Source of the DNA: Streptomyces sp. HM190
GTDB lineage: Bacteria > Actinomycetota > Actinomycetes > Streptomycetales > Streptomycetaceae
Assembly (NCBI RefSeq): GCF_009857135.1
Contig: NZ_CP047318.1
Location: forward strand, 7,068,001 to 7,132,000
DNA length: 64,000 nt
Direction of reading: 5' to 3'
Part shown: in pieces, positions 1 through 8,218 of the stretch
How positions within the stretch are numbered: position 1 is the first letter of the stretch
How the letters are laid out: every line of letters begins with the position of its first letter
Translations under genes and position numbers: made by a program
Notes under the pieces: model-generated
What the model was told of the DNA's origin: nothing
Seen by the model: the letters and a program-made list of their open reading frames with translations, nothing else
Database searches by the model: none

Positions 1-105
1 ACGGCCGGTGAGGCGGACCGTCTCGGTGCCGTCCGGCACGGTCCGTATGTGGACGGTTCCCTCCACGTGGTCGGAGACGAGCAGCAGGGCAGGGGCGGCC
101 GTCAT
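1..105 (-). CDS. 5' end of an unknown gene divergent from the metal-chelate importer (partial)
   Basis: Only the first 35 codons are inside the window. The reading frame opens with MTAAPALLLVSDHVEGTVHI and continues off the left edge. A GGAGG sits five bases before the ATG at 105; an in-frame ATG at 117 is the alternative. The gene shares its promoter region, including the Zur-like site at 133-147, with the importer lipoprotein. The repeated short hydrophobic strands with 'SDHVEGTVHI' resemble the start of a beta-propeller such as the zinc metallochaperone AztD, which is Zur-controlled elsewhere. Thirty-five residues are too few to be sure, so the function is left open. Confidence 0.5.
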   Translation of the reverse strand, partial: MTAAPALLLVSDHVEGTVHIRTVPDGTETVRLTGR

Positions 106-132
106 CGATGCCTCCATGAGAATCGGTCCTTT

Positions 133-147
133 TGAAAACGATTATCA
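133..147. promoter_or_regulatory. Zur-like operator 1, between divergent genes
   Basis: TGAAAACGATTATCA is an imperfect 7-1-7 inverted repeat of the type bound by actinobacterial Zur (consensus close to TGAAAATnATTTTCA). It lies between the minus-strand gene starting at 105 and the lipoprotein starting at 195. A possible -10 hexamer TATCAT (143-148) overlaps it, which fits repression. It does not resemble the IdeR/DmdR iron box (TTAGGTTAGGCTAACCTAA type) or the nickel Nur box. Zinc as the signal is inferred from the motif only. Confidence 0.6.
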
Positions 148-194
148 TGTATCTTCAGGGCGTTCCGGCTCCCTGAGAAGAAGCGAGGGCATTG

Positions 195-1172
195 ATGCTG
201 CGCTCACCGTCGAGATTCGTCCGAAGCTGGGTCACCGCCGCGCTGGCGGGCTCGCTGCTGGTCGGGTGCGGCTCGTCCACCGAACCGGCGGACGGCAAGG
301 CCGCCGCGGCCGGTCCGAAGACCGACGTCACCGTCGAACCCATCAAGGCGACGAGGGCGTTGACCGACGCGGGCGGCGTCAAGGTCTCCCTCGACAGGGA
401 ACCCGAGCGCATCGTCTGCCTGTTCGCGCTCTGCGACGACATCCTCACCGAGCTGGGCATCGTCCCCGCGGCCACGAACAGCGCGCTCCTCGCCCACCCC
501 GACTTCCTGGGGGAGGAGAGGGCGAAGAAGGTCGACGTCATCCCCGGCGGGTTCATCGCACCCGAGGTGGAGGCGATCCTCTCCCACAAGCCCGACCTGG
601 TGATCGGCCTGGGCGACACCCACGGCAAGCTCGCCCCGGCGCTGAAGGACGCCACCACGTTCTGGCCCATGCAGCCCGAGACGTGGCAGGACAGCGTGGG
701 CTACCTGCGTGATGTGGCGGCCCTCACCGGCCGTACCGCCGAGGGCGAGAAGGCCGAGAAGACCTTCCGGACCAAGCTCGCCGAGGCGGAGAGGACCAGG
801 AGCGACAAGACCGCGCTCGTCATCTACGGCAGCGACGAGAACTTCGGCGTCGCCACTCCGGAGACGGACGTGGGCGCCAGCCTGTTCCCGAAGCTCGCCG
901 ACTACCCCTGGAAGTCCCGTGGCGTGGAGGGAAGTTACAGCCTCGAAGAGATCCTCGCGGCCGACGTCGACGTGTTGTTCGTCGAGACGCTGAGCTTCGG
1001 CGAGGCGGACGGCAGGCTGTCGGAGAAGCTGGCGAAGAATCCCCTGTGGGGCAAGATCCCGGCGGTGAGGACCGGCGACGTCCACGAGGTGAACTCCGAG
1101 GTGTGGGCCAAGGGACGCGGTACTCGTTCGCTGGGCCTCGTCCTCGATGAGGCCACGGCCGCGCTGCGGTGA
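195..1172 (+). CDS. Metal-chelate ABC transporter substrate-binding lipoprotein
   Basis: This is a periplasmic-binding protein of the FepB/BtuF/FhuD kind (PF01497) that would capture a metal chelate outside the membrane and pass it to the FecCD permeases encoded next. The N-terminus has a twin-basic stretch, a hydrophobic segment and a lipobox LLVGC with Cys25 as the lipidation site. About 325 residues is normal for the family. The ATG at 195 is preferred over a TTG three bases upstream because a GAGGG precedes it at suitable distance. Its stop overlaps the GTG of the first permease. Free-zinc binders of the ZnuA family (PF01297) look different, so a chelated rather than free ion is suggested. 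Confidence 0.88.
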   Translation: MLRSPSRFVRSWVTAALAGSLLVGCGSSTEPADGKAAAAGPKTDVTVEPIKATRALTDAGGVKVSLDREPERIVCLFALCDDILTELGIVPAATNSALLAHPDFLGEERAKKVDVIPGGFIAPEVEAILSHKPDLVIGLGDTHGKLAPALKDATTFWPMQPETWQDSVGYLRDVAALTGRTAEGEKAEKTFRTKLAEAERTRSDKTALVIYGSDENFGVATPETDVGASLFPKLADYPWKSRGVEGSYSLEEILAADVDVLFVETLSFGEADGRLSEKLAKNPLWGKIPAVRTGDVHEVNSEVWAKGRGTRSLGLVLDEATAALR

Positions 1173-2413
1173 GCACGCCCGTCGCGACGCACACCGCAGC
1201 AGGCGACGGGGGACCGGGCCCACGGCGGTCGGCGCGCCCGGCAGGACGCCGGCAACTGCCCGTCCTGGTCGCGCTGCTGGCCGCCGCCTCGGTCTGCGCG
1301 CTGACCCTGGGGACGCCCTACGTCCCGCCGCACCGGCTGCCCGGTGCGCTGATGGACGCGGACGGCACGCTCGCCGGGATCGTCGTCACCGAACTGCGCG
1401 TGCCCCGGCTGGTGCTGGCCCTCGTCGCCGGGGCGTGTCTCGGAGCGGCGGGGCTCGTGCTGCAGGAGGCGCTGCGCAACCCCTTGGCCGTCCCCGAGAT
1501 GCTGGGTGTGTCGTCCGGAGCCGCGCTCGGGGTCGCCGCGCCGCTGGTGCTGTCGGTGTCCCTCCCCGCCGCTGTCCAGCCCTTGTCGGCCCTCGGCGGA
1601 GCCGCGCTCGGCGGCGGCCTCACGCTGCTCGCCGCGGGCCTGGGGCGCAGTCCGTCCGCCGTGCTGCTCACCGGCGCCGCGGTCGCCGCCGCGTTGCAGG
1701 CCGCGCTGCTCGTGCTGATGGTGATGGCCGACCAGCTCGACCTCCAGCTGATCTACCGCTACCTGCTGGGCTCGCTCTCCGCCCGCACCTGGGACGACGT
1801 CACCGGGCTGTGGCCGTGGCTGCTCGTCGCGGTTCCGTCGCTCGTGCTGTGCGCGCCGGTGCTCTCGGTGCTGCGGCTGGGGGACGAGGACGCCCAGGCG
1901 CTGGGGGTGCGTGCCCAGCGGGCACGGCTGGCAGCACTGGCCATCGCCGTCGTGCTGATCGCGCCCGTGACGGCCGTGTGCGGGCCGGTCGCGTGGGTCG
2001 GTTTCCTCGCCCCGCACCTGGCGCGGTGGTTCAACCCCGAGGCCGACGCGGTGCGTTGGCTGCCCTGGTCGGCGGCGTGGGGTGCCGTCGTCGTGGCGGT
2101 CGCCGATGTGCCGGCCCGCCTCGCGCTCGCGCCCGTGGAGACACCGGTCGGCGCGTGGACGGCTCTGGTCGGTGTGCCCGCCGGGGTCGCCCTGCTCCGG
2201 TCGGGCGGCCGCGGGTCGGCGGCCCGGCGCCGAGCGACGGGTACCGCTGCCGCCGGCCTGCCGCCGCAGCGCGCCCCCGGCACGTCCTTCGGCCCGCCGG
2301 GGAAGGAGGGGCCTTCCACGGGGGCCGGAGGGGCTGCCCGTCGAGGGATCCCCGGTCCTTCCGGTGCCGCCGCCTCACCCGATGCGGCGGCCGGAGCGGA
2401 GGAGGACCGGTGA
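1169..2413 (+). CDS. FecCD-family permease 1
   Basis: This is a multi-spanning inner-membrane subunit of a siderophore/haem/cobalamin-type importer. It shows the family signature around residues 80-115 (LRVPRLVLALVAGACLG, then LQEALRNPLAVPEMLGV) and the cytoplasmic coupling segment GPVAWVGFLAPHLAR near residue 275. The last roughly 65 residues are a Pro/Gly/Ala-rich tail absent from most homologues. The GTG start overlaps the lipoprotein stop (GTGA) and the stop overlaps the next GTG, so the three genes are translationally coupled. It should pair with permease 2 as a heterodimer. Confidence 0.88.
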   Translation: MSTPVATHTAAGDGGPGPRRSARPAGRRQLPVLVALLAAASVCALTLGTPYVPPHRLPGALMDADGTLAGIVVTELRVPRLVLALVAGACLGAAGLVLQEALRNPLAVPEMLGVSSGAALGVAAPLVLSVSLPAAVQPLSALGGAALGGGLTLLAAGLGRSPSAVLLTGAAVAAALQAALLVLMVMADQLDLQLIYRYLLGSLSARTWDDVTGLWPWLLVAVPSLVLCAPVLSVLRLGDEDAQALGVRAQRARLAALAIAVVLIAPVTAVCGPVAWVGFLAPHLARWFNPEADAVRWLPWSAAWGAVVVAVADVPARLALAPVETPVGAWTALVGVPAGVALLRSGGRGSAARRRATGTAAAGLPPQRAPGTSFGPPGKEGPSTGAGGAARRGIPGPSGAAASPDAAAGAEEDR

Positions 2414-3417
2414 GACGGCGTTTCGCGGTACTCGCCGCACTCACGGTCGTATGCGCCGGTGTCGAACTGGTGGCCGGGCGAGGCATGTCCCCCGCCGCGG
2501 TCTGGGACGTCGTCGGTGGCGGCGGGGACGCGACGGAGCGGCACATCCTGCTCCAGCTCCGGCTGCCCCGTCTCCTGGTGGCCCTCGGTGCGGGGGCGTG
2601 CCTCGGCGTGGCGGGCCTCGTCCTGCAGTCGGCGCTGCGCAACCCGCTGGCCGGACCCGAGGTGACGGGTGTGACGCCGGGGGCGGTGCTCGGCGCCGTC
2701 GCGGCGACCGGCCTCGGACTTGCGGGGTGGGAGTCGCCCCTCGCCGTGGTCGTCGCCGCGTGCGGGGGCGGCTGCGCGGGGGCCGCGCTGCTGTGGCTGC
2801 TCGCCGGACGCGGCCGCGGCGACCCCGCGCAGACCGCCGTGCACGGGGTGCTGGTGTCGGCGGCGCTCGGCGGGCTCACCGCCATGGTGCTGCTCGTCGC
2901 ACCGGGCGAACTCGGCAGCGTCGTGCAGTGGCTCGTCGGCACCACGGAGGGCCGGGTGTGGGAGCACTGGCACCTGCTGTGGCCGTGGGCACTGGTCTGG
3001 GGTGTCGCGGCCTGGTCGCTGGCAGGGCCGCTGACCCTGCTGCGCTGCGGGGACGACGTCGCCCTCGCCGCCGGGCTGTCCGCCGCCCGCGCCCGGGCGC
3101 TCGCCCTGCTGTGCGCGGTGGCGCTGACCGCGGGCGCGGTGGCCGCCGTGGGGGCGTTGGGGTTCGTCGGGCTGCTCGTGCCGCACCTCGCCCTGGCCGT
3201 CTTCGGCGCCGACCTGCGGGCGGCCCTCCCCGGCGCCGCACTGACGGGCGCGGCCGTGGTGTGCGGTGCGGACTCGGCGGCGCAGGTCTCCTCGCGGCTG
3301 CTGGCGGCCGCGCTGGGCTCCGGGCGGCTCACGCTGCCGGTCGGGGCCCTCACCGCCTGCCTCGGGGCCGCGCTGCTGCTGTTCGTCGTGCGCCGCGCGC
3401 CGAGCCGTTCGTTCTGA
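2410..3417 (+). CDS. FecCD-family permease 2
   Basis: This is the second permease half, about 335 residues, with the family motif LRLPRLLVALGAGACLG, then LQSALRNPLAGPEVTGV, and the C-terminal coupling motif VGALGFVGLLVPHLA. The match to permease 1 around these motifs indicates an old duplication forming a heterodimeric channel. It overlaps the preceding gene by four bases and is followed after 20 bases by the ATPase gene. The substrate is unknown from the sequence; the Zur-like operators suggest a zinc chelate rather than ferric iron. Confidence 0.87.
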   Translation: MRRRFAVLAALTVVCAGVELVAGRGMSPAAVWDVVGGGGDATERHILLQLRLPRLLVALGAGACLGVAGLVLQSALRNPLAGPEVTGVTPGAVLGAVAATGLGLAGWESPLAVVVAACGGGCAGAALLWLLAGRGRGDPAQTAVHGVLVSAALGGLTAMVLLVAPGELGSVVQWLVGTTEGRVWEHWHLLWPWALVWGVAAWSLAGPLTLLRCGDDVALAAGLSAARARALALLCAVALTAGAVAAVGALGFVGLLVPHLALAVFGADLRAALPGAALTGAAVVCGADSAAQVSSRLLAAALGSGRLTLPVGALTACLGAALLLFVVRRAPSRSF

Positions 3418-3437
3418 TGTCGACCTAAGGACAGAGC

Positions 3438-4259
3438 ATGACCGAGCCCGTGGGGATCCGCGCCGAGGGGGTCCACTTCGGCTATCCCGGCCAACCCGTG
3501 CTGCGCGGCGTCGACATGACTGTCGAACCGGGTGAGCTGACTGCCCTCATCGGCCTCAACGGCTGTGGGAAGTCGACCCTGCTGCGGCTCGCCGCCGGGC
3601 TGCTGCGACCGGATGCGGGACGTGTGCTGCTGGGCGGGGACGACCTCGCCGGGCTGTCCCGGCGCGCGACCGCCCGGAGGGTCGCGCTGCTGCACCAGTC
3701 GGCCCCGGCCGTCCCCGGCGTGACCGTACGGCAGCTCGTCCGGCAGGGGCGGTACGCGGCGCGCGGCCCGCTCGGCATGCTGCGCGAGGGCGACGACCCC
3801 CTCGTGCGCCGCGCACTGCGCGACGTCGGTGTGGAGCAGTGGGCCGAGCGTGAGGTCGACGGGCTGTCCGGGGGCGAGCGGCAGCGGGTGCGGCTCGCGA
3901 TGGCGCTCGCCCAGGACACCCGGGTCCTGCTGCTGGACGAGCCGACCACCTACCTGGACCTGCACCACCAGCTCGACGTGCTGCAGACGGTGGTCCGGCT
4001 GCGCGAGGAGCGCGGACTCACCGTGGTGATGGTGCTGCACGACCTGGCCCACGCCGCCCGGTTCGCCGAGCGGATCGTCGCGCTGCGCGACGGCCGGGTG
4101 GTGGCCGACGGCACGCCGCGGGAGGTCGTCACGCCGGGGCTGCTCGCGGAGGTCCTCCGGGTCGCCGGCCGGGTCGGACGGGACCCCGAGGGGGGCTGGC
4201 CCGTGTGTTACCCAGATCACCCCCTCCCGGCACTAGAATATGAAAATCATATTCATTAG
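3438..4259 (+). CDS. Metal-chelate ABC transporter ATP-binding protein
   Basis: This is the cytoplasmic ATPase of the importer (FepC/FhuC type, 273 residues). Walker A GLNGCGKST lies near residue 39, the signature LSGGERQR near 143, Walker B VLLLDEPTTYLDL near 163, and the switch His follows in VMVLHDLAHAARF. The Q-loop is LLHQSAP. The last codons (reading EYENHIH) are AT-rich because they coincide with the -10 element and Zur-like operator of the following RiPP operon, an example of a promoter embedded in a coding end. This completes a four-gene importer: lipoprotein, two permeases, ATPase. Confidence 0.9.
   Translation: MTEPVGIRAEGVHFGYPGQPVLRGVDMTVEPGELTALIGLNGCGKSTLLRLAAGLLRPDAGRVLLGGDDLAGLSRRATARRVALLHQSAPAVPGVTVRQLVRQGRYAARGPLGMLREGDDPLVRRALRDVGVEQWAEREVDGLSGGERQRVRLAMALAQDTRVLLLDEPTTYLDLHHQLDVLQTVVRLREERGLTVVMVLHDLAHAARFAERIVALRDGRVVADGTPREVVTPGLLAEVLRVAGRVGRDPEGGWPVCYPDHPLPALEYENHIH
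4234..4256 (+). promoter_or_regulatory. Promoter -10 and Zur-like operator 2 for the RiPP operon
   Basis: A -10-like TAGAAT (4234-4239) is followed directly by ATGAAAATCATATTCAT (4240-4256), a 7-1-7 inverted repeat with only one mismatched pair between arms and very close to the actinobacterial Zur box. The predicted transcription start falls inside the repeat, the usual geometry for repression. The site overlaps the last codons of the ATPase gene and lies 60 bases before the precursor peptide gene. No convincing -35 was found. Confidence 0.68.
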
Positions 4260-4316
4260 AGTCCTGGTGTGGCGCTCAACCGAACGCCGTATCTCCCTGA
4301 TGAAGAAGGAGAGTTC

Positions 4317-4430
4317 ATGGACACCGAGAAGGTCTTCGCGCCGATCGCCGACCCCGGTCAGCTGGCTCACGCCTCGGCCACGCACTCCAACGCCCTCGTC
4401 GAGAACCCCTTCGAGGACACCGAGGAGTAA
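4317..4430 (+). CDS. Putative cysteine-free oxazol(in)e RiPP precursor peptide
   Basis: This small gene encodes 37 residues starting MDTEKVFAPIADPG. The C-terminal part reads AHASATHSNALVENPF and ends in an acidic EDTEE. AGGAG sits five to six bases before the ATG. There is no cysteine; Ser20, Thr22 and Ser24 flanked by His18 and His23 are the obvious residues for cyclodehydration to oxazolines or oxazoles and for metal coordination. It is the first gene after Zur-like operator 2 and precedes all maturation genes, the standard position for a TOMM/LAP precursor. The leader/core boundary cannot be fixed; the N-terminal 16 residues are the likely leader. Product identity is inference. Confidence 0.72.
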   Translation: MDTEKVFAPIADPGQLAHASATHSNALVENPFEDTEE

Positions 4431-4521
4431 GCGAGGGTCCCGCACCCTCGCCCGTGGGCCCGTCCGTCACTCGCGGGCGGGCCCACACCCATCCCAGCCC
4501 CCTTCCCACAGGAGGATCGAC

Positions 4522-5364
4522 GTGTCCCGCAGCCAGCTCGCACCCGGTGTCGAGGTCGTCGCCGTGCCCGGGCGGGGTCTCGCCGTCCGTACGGCCGAGG
4601 GGGAGTTCCTCGCCGTCAGGACGGGGGACGCGGACCAGACCGCCCTGCTGTCCCGCCTCTCCGGTACGGCCGCGGGCGAGCCGCACGGCGAACTCGACCG
4701 CGTCGTCCGGGCCTTCGAGGACGCCGGGTACCTGGCGGACGGAACGCGGCGCCCGCGATGGCCCGCCGACCGCCGTGCCGTCCTGCTGCTGGGCGACCGG
4801 GTCCTGACCGAACCGCTGGCCGCGCTCCTGCGCGCGCTGGGCGCCGAGCCGCGAACGGCCGCGCACGACGGCGGGTCACCCTCCCCCGACGACCTGTCCG
4901 CCGGAGACCCCGCCGCCGTCGTGTGGTGCCTCGACGGGCCCGTACCCGAGGGTCTGTGGGACGCCGCCGACCGGCTGCCCGAGCGCGGCATCGGCTGGCT
5001 GCGCTGCCACCGCGAGGGCTGGCAGGCGTACGTCGATCCCCTCGCGGCCGCTCCCGGGGACGTCACCTCGGCCCACGTGCGCGCCCGCCGGCTCGCCGCC
5101 ACCCCCGCCCACCGCGAGCTGGCCGCCTACTGGAGCGGGCCCCGTACGTCCGGCGCGCCCGTTCACCTCACCGCGCCCGCCGCGGGTCTGCTGGCCGCCC
5201 TGCTCGCCGACGACCTCAGCCGGTGGATCAGCGGCACGACCGACACGGACGGCCTGCCCGCCCGGCGCCGGCTCCGGCGCGTCGACCTGCGCACGCTGAC
5301 CGTCACCGAGCACCCCGTGCTGCCCGTCCCCGACGTCGCCCCCACGCCGAAGCAGGCCGGATGA
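4522..5364 (+). CDS. E1-like (ocin-ThiF-like) leader-binding cyclodehydratase partner
   Basis: The protein (about 280 residues) fits the TOMM precursor leader-peptide-binding, E1-like family that brings the precursor to YcaO. The N-terminal 85 residues form a short beta/winged-helix module of the RiPP recognition-element kind (GVEVVAVPGRGLAVRTAEG, then a helical segment). A Rossmann-like strand, AVLLLGDRVLTEPLAALL, follows near residue 92. No ATP-binding loop or adenylation Cys/Arg signature is visible, as is usual for the catalytically inactive partner. GGAGG lies six bases before the GTG start. The stop overlaps the next ATG. The assignment rests on fold pattern and its place between precursor and YcaO. 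Confidence 0.72.
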   Translation: MSRSQLAPGVEVVAVPGRGLAVRTAEGEFLAVRTGDADQTALLSRLSGTAAGEPHGELDRVVRAFEDAGYLADGTRRPRWPADRRAVLLLGDRVLTEPLAALLRALGAEPRTAAHDGGSPSPDDLSAGDPAAVVWCLDGPVPEGLWDAADRLPERGIGWLRCHREGWQAYVDPLAAAPGDVTSAHVRARRLAATPAHRELAAYWSGPRTSGAPVHLTAPAAGLLAALLADDLSRWISGTTDTDGLPARRRLRRVDLRTLTVTEHPVLPVPDVAPTPKQAG

Positions 5365-6842
5365 CCCCGTTCACGGTGGCCGTGGAAGGCCTCGCCACCG
5401 ACATCCACCTCCCGGACGGCGACGGCCCCTTCCCCGCCGTCCTCGTCCGCACCCCCTACGACCGGACACGGCACCGCGCCGAACTGCGCGGCTGGGCTCG
5501 CCGGGGGTTCGCCGCACTGGTCCAGGACGTTCGGGGGCGGCACGCGTCCCCAGGGGAGTGGCGTCCGTACGAGAACGAGACCGCCGACGGTGCGGCGACC
5601 GCCCGCTGGATCCGCCGACAGCCCTGGAACGACGGACGGCTGGTCGCCGCCGGGGCGTCCTACGCCGCTCACTGCGCCCTCGCCCTCGCGCTCGGCGCGC
5701 CCGCGGACGCCCGGCCCGACGCCGTCATCGCCGCCGTGCCCGCGCTGGGCACCGCCGAGACGGCCCGCGAACCCTCCGGCGTGGAACGGCTGCTGGCCCG
5801 CGCCGGATGGTGGGCCGCCCACGGCGACCGGCCGGACTCCGACGACAACGCCCTGGACAAGGCCCTCGCCGCCGACCCCGGCCTGCTGGCCCGTCTGCCG
5901 CTGACCGCCCTCCCCGACCGGCTCGGCCGGAGCCTGCCCTCGTGGCCGGGCCTGTGGCGGCACCGCGAACGCGGCCGGCTCCTCTCGGGAGCGGAGTGCG
6001 CCGGGATGCCCCTGCTCGCGGTGGGCGGCCACCACGACCACTTCGCCGAGGACACGGTGACGCTGTGGCGCCACTGGGGCGGTCCGTCGGCGCGGCTGCT
6101 GCTGGGACCCTGGGGGCACGGCCTGGTCGCCGAGCCCGGACCCGACGCCGATCCGGCGCACCGGGTGAGTCTCGGCGAGCTCTACGTGCGATGGGCCCGC
6201 CGCGCTCTCGCCGGGGACCTGGCGGCCGGGCGGCGCGGCGTGGTCGGCCTGGGCGGCAGCACCCTGTGGATACCCGCCGACGCAGAGGGAGAGCCCCGCT
6301 CCCAGAGCGTACGTCTGCTGCACGGCTCCTCCTTCACGGCCGATCCCCAACGCCCCGTGTCGTCCGAGGACCTGGCCGTTCCCACGGACGGTCCGCCCGA
6401 CCGCTGTCTGCTGGTCACCCCGCCGCTGCCGCGTCCGCTGGACGTGGTCGGCCCCGTGGAGGTGCGGATGCGGGCCACCGCCCACACACCGTCCGCCGAC
6501 TGGGCCGTCCGGCTCGTGTCACTCACCCCCGAGGGCGTGGCCCGGCGTCTCGCCGTCGGGATCGTCCGGCGCGAGGAACCACCAGGCAGACAAGCCGAGT
6601 TCACCGTGGAAATGGGCCGGCTCGCGCGACGGCTGCCCGCGGGCACCCGGCTCCGCCTGGAGATCGCCGGGCACCACTTCCCGGCCCACGCCCGCAACCC
6701 CCACACCGGCGACGACCCGGTCACCGCCACCCGGCTGCTCCCCTCGCGCCGCGAGGTCGACGCCGGGAGCGTGGCCCTCCGGCTGCCCGTGCTCCTGTCC
6801 CGTCCCACGCCCGCCCATCCCGCAGAGGAGATCCCGCGATGA
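5361..6842 (+). CDS. CocE/NonD (S15 X-Pro peptidase-like) hydrolase
   Basis: This is a serine hydrolase of about 493 residues in the CocE/X-prolyl dipeptidyl peptidase family. The alpha/beta hydrolase core has the N-terminal VRTPYDRTR motif, nucleophile Ser100 in GASYAAHC, an acidic residue in VGGHHDHF near 223, and catalytic His in LLGPWGHG near 252. The C-terminal third is the jelly-roll domain typical of the family. The position between the E1-like protein and YcaO, with overlaps at both ends, implies a role in making the peptide. It could remove the leader, trim the peptide or act on an ester/amide of the product. This enzyme type is not standard in TOMM clusters, so the step is open. Confidence 0.83.
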   Translation: MTPFTVAVEGLATDIHLPDGDGPFPAVLVRTPYDRTRHRAELRGWARRGFAALVQDVRGRHASPGEWRPYENETADGAATARWIRRQPWNDGRLVAAGASYAAHCALALALGAPADARPDAVIAAVPALGTAETAREPSGVERLLARAGWWAAHGDRPDSDDNALDKALAADPGLLARLPLTALPDRLGRSLPSWPGLWRHRERGRLLSGAECAGMPLLAVGGHHDHFAEDTVTLWRHWGGPSARLLLGPWGHGLVAEPGPDADPAHRVSLGELYVRWARRALAGDLAAGRRGVVGLGGSTLWIPADAEGEPRSQSVRLLHGSSFTADPQRPVSSEDLAVPTDGPPDRCLLVTPPLPRPLDVVGPVEVRMRATAHTPSADWAVRLVSLTPEGVARRLAVGIVRREEPPGRQAEFTVEMGRLARRLPAGTRLRLEIAGHHFPAHARNPHTGDDPVTATRLLPSRREVDAGSVALRLPVLLSRPTPAHPAEEIPR

Positions 6843-8218
6843 CGGCGCTGCCGCTGGAAGCTCTCGTCGACCCCGTCTGCGGCATCGTCCGCGACGTCAA
6901 GCCCGTCGATCACCCCGTGGGGGCACCGCCCCGCTACACGGCGCTCACCGCCGAGGTCGCCGACGCCCGCAGGCTCGGTCTGTGGCCCGCCGACCGGGTG
7001 TCGCTGGGCACCACCTTCGGCGACCCCGAGAGTGCTCGAACAGCCGCGATAGCGGAAGGCATAGAGAGATACTGCGGCAACCGGGTGCCGCCGCCCGGCC
7101 ACCCCGACGCCCCCCTGCGTGCCACGGCCGCCGAACTGGCCGAGAAGGGCCTGCGGCTGTACGGACCGGACGAGCTGCCGGCCTACGCCGACTGGCAGTA
7201 CGCCCGGGAGGCGTTCCCCTACCGCCCCCTCACCGCCGACACACCGTCCCTGTGGACACGCGGCACCGAACGGCTGCCCGAGGGCCGGACCGCCGAGGTC
7301 TGGGCGCCCGTCGCACTCACCCACCTCAACTGGCGCCAGGGCGAGTTGCGTGCGCTGCCGCGCACCCACCACCTCAACTACGCGGGCATCGCCACCGGGC
7401 AGGGCTTCGACGACGCGGCCGAGCGCGCTCTGCTGGAGATCGTCGAACGCGACGCGCTCGAACTGTGGTGGCACCTCGACGGCCCCGCCCGCGGCATCGA
7501 CCCGGCCACCGTGCCCGGCCTCGGCGACGACCTCGCGGGATCCGCGCTCGACGTCCATCTCGTCGAGATGCCCTCGGAGTTCGCCCCCTGCATGGCAGCG
7601 CTCGTCCACGACGCCCGGCTCGGTCTGTACGCCGCCGGATTCGCCTGCAAGTACGACCCGGCCGAGGCCGCCCGCAAGGCCGTCCTCGAAGCCGTCCACA
7701 CCTGGGTGTTCACCCGGGGGCTCACCGGCCCCGACGGCTGGGTGTTCCAGGCCGTCGAGGCCGGGCTGCTCGCGCGCGGGCTGTATCTGGACCACCGCGA
7801 GGACCGCCGCTACCTCGACGTGTGCGGCGAACACTTCGAGCACGTACGGGACCTGGGCGCGCACGTCCAGGTGTGGCTGGACCAACGGATGGCGCCGCAG
7901 GCCCGGCGGTTCACCGACCCCGCGCTCGGGACCGTCTCCCTCCAGGCGGTCGAGCCCGGCAGCCCGGACCGGCTGGAACGTGCCCTCCACGAGGGCGGCC
8001 ACCGCGTCATGACGTTCGACCTCACCACCGAGGACGTGGCCGAGACGTCCCTGCGCGTCGCCCGGGTCCTCGTCTCCGGGCTCCTGCCCAACGCCCCCGC
8101 CGCCTTCGGCTACTTCGGCTGCCCGCGCCTGGCCGACGCCGCCGTGGCCCGCGGCTGGCGGACGACCGCGCCGAGCGCGCCGGAGGACTTCACGCTGGCT
8201 CCTCCGCCGCACATGTGA
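6839..8218 (+). CDS. YcaO-domain cyclodehydratase
   Basis: YcaO enzymes use ATP to activate a backbone amide so that Ser, Thr or Cys side chains cyclise to azolines. The 459-residue protein shows the ATP/Mg motifs: AIAEGIERYCG near residue 70 (SxExxER region), ERALLEIVERDA near 195, and LEAVHTW near 280, where the usual ExxQ reads ExxH. The C-terminus is PSAPEDFTLAPPPHM; it has a short proline run but not the full PxPxP tail seen in many TOMM YcaO proteins. With the precursor lacking Cys, the expected products are oxazolines or methyloxazolines. The ATG overlaps the preceding TGA. Confidence 0.92.
   Translation: MTALPLEALVDPVCGIVRDVKPVDHPVGAPPRYTALTAEVADARRLGLWPADRVSLGTTFGDPESARTAAIAEGIERYCGNRVPPPGHPDAPLRATAAELAEKGLRLYGPDELPAYADWQYAREAFPYRPLTADTPSLWTRGTERLPEGRTAEVWAPVALTHLNWRQGELRALPRTHHLNYAGIATGQGFDDAAERALLEIVERDALELWWHLDGPARGIDPATVPGLGDDLAGSALDVHLVEMPSEFAPCMAALVHDARLGLYAAGFACKYDPAEAARKAVLEAVHTWVFTRGLTGPDGWVFQAVEAGLLARGLYLDHREDRRYLDVCGEHFEHVRDLGAHVQVWLDQRMAPQARRFTDPALGTVSLQAVEPGSPDRLERALHEGGHRVMTFDLTTEDVAETSLRVARVLVSGLLPNAPAAFGYFGCPRLADAAVARGWRTTAPSAPEDFTLAPPPHM

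Noticed and set aside
133..147. Iron (IdeR/DmdR) box as the control element of the metal-chelate importer
   Set aside because: The site lacks the TTAGG...CCTAA arms and instead fits the TGAAAAT-type 7-1-7 Zur pattern, as does the stronger site at 4241.
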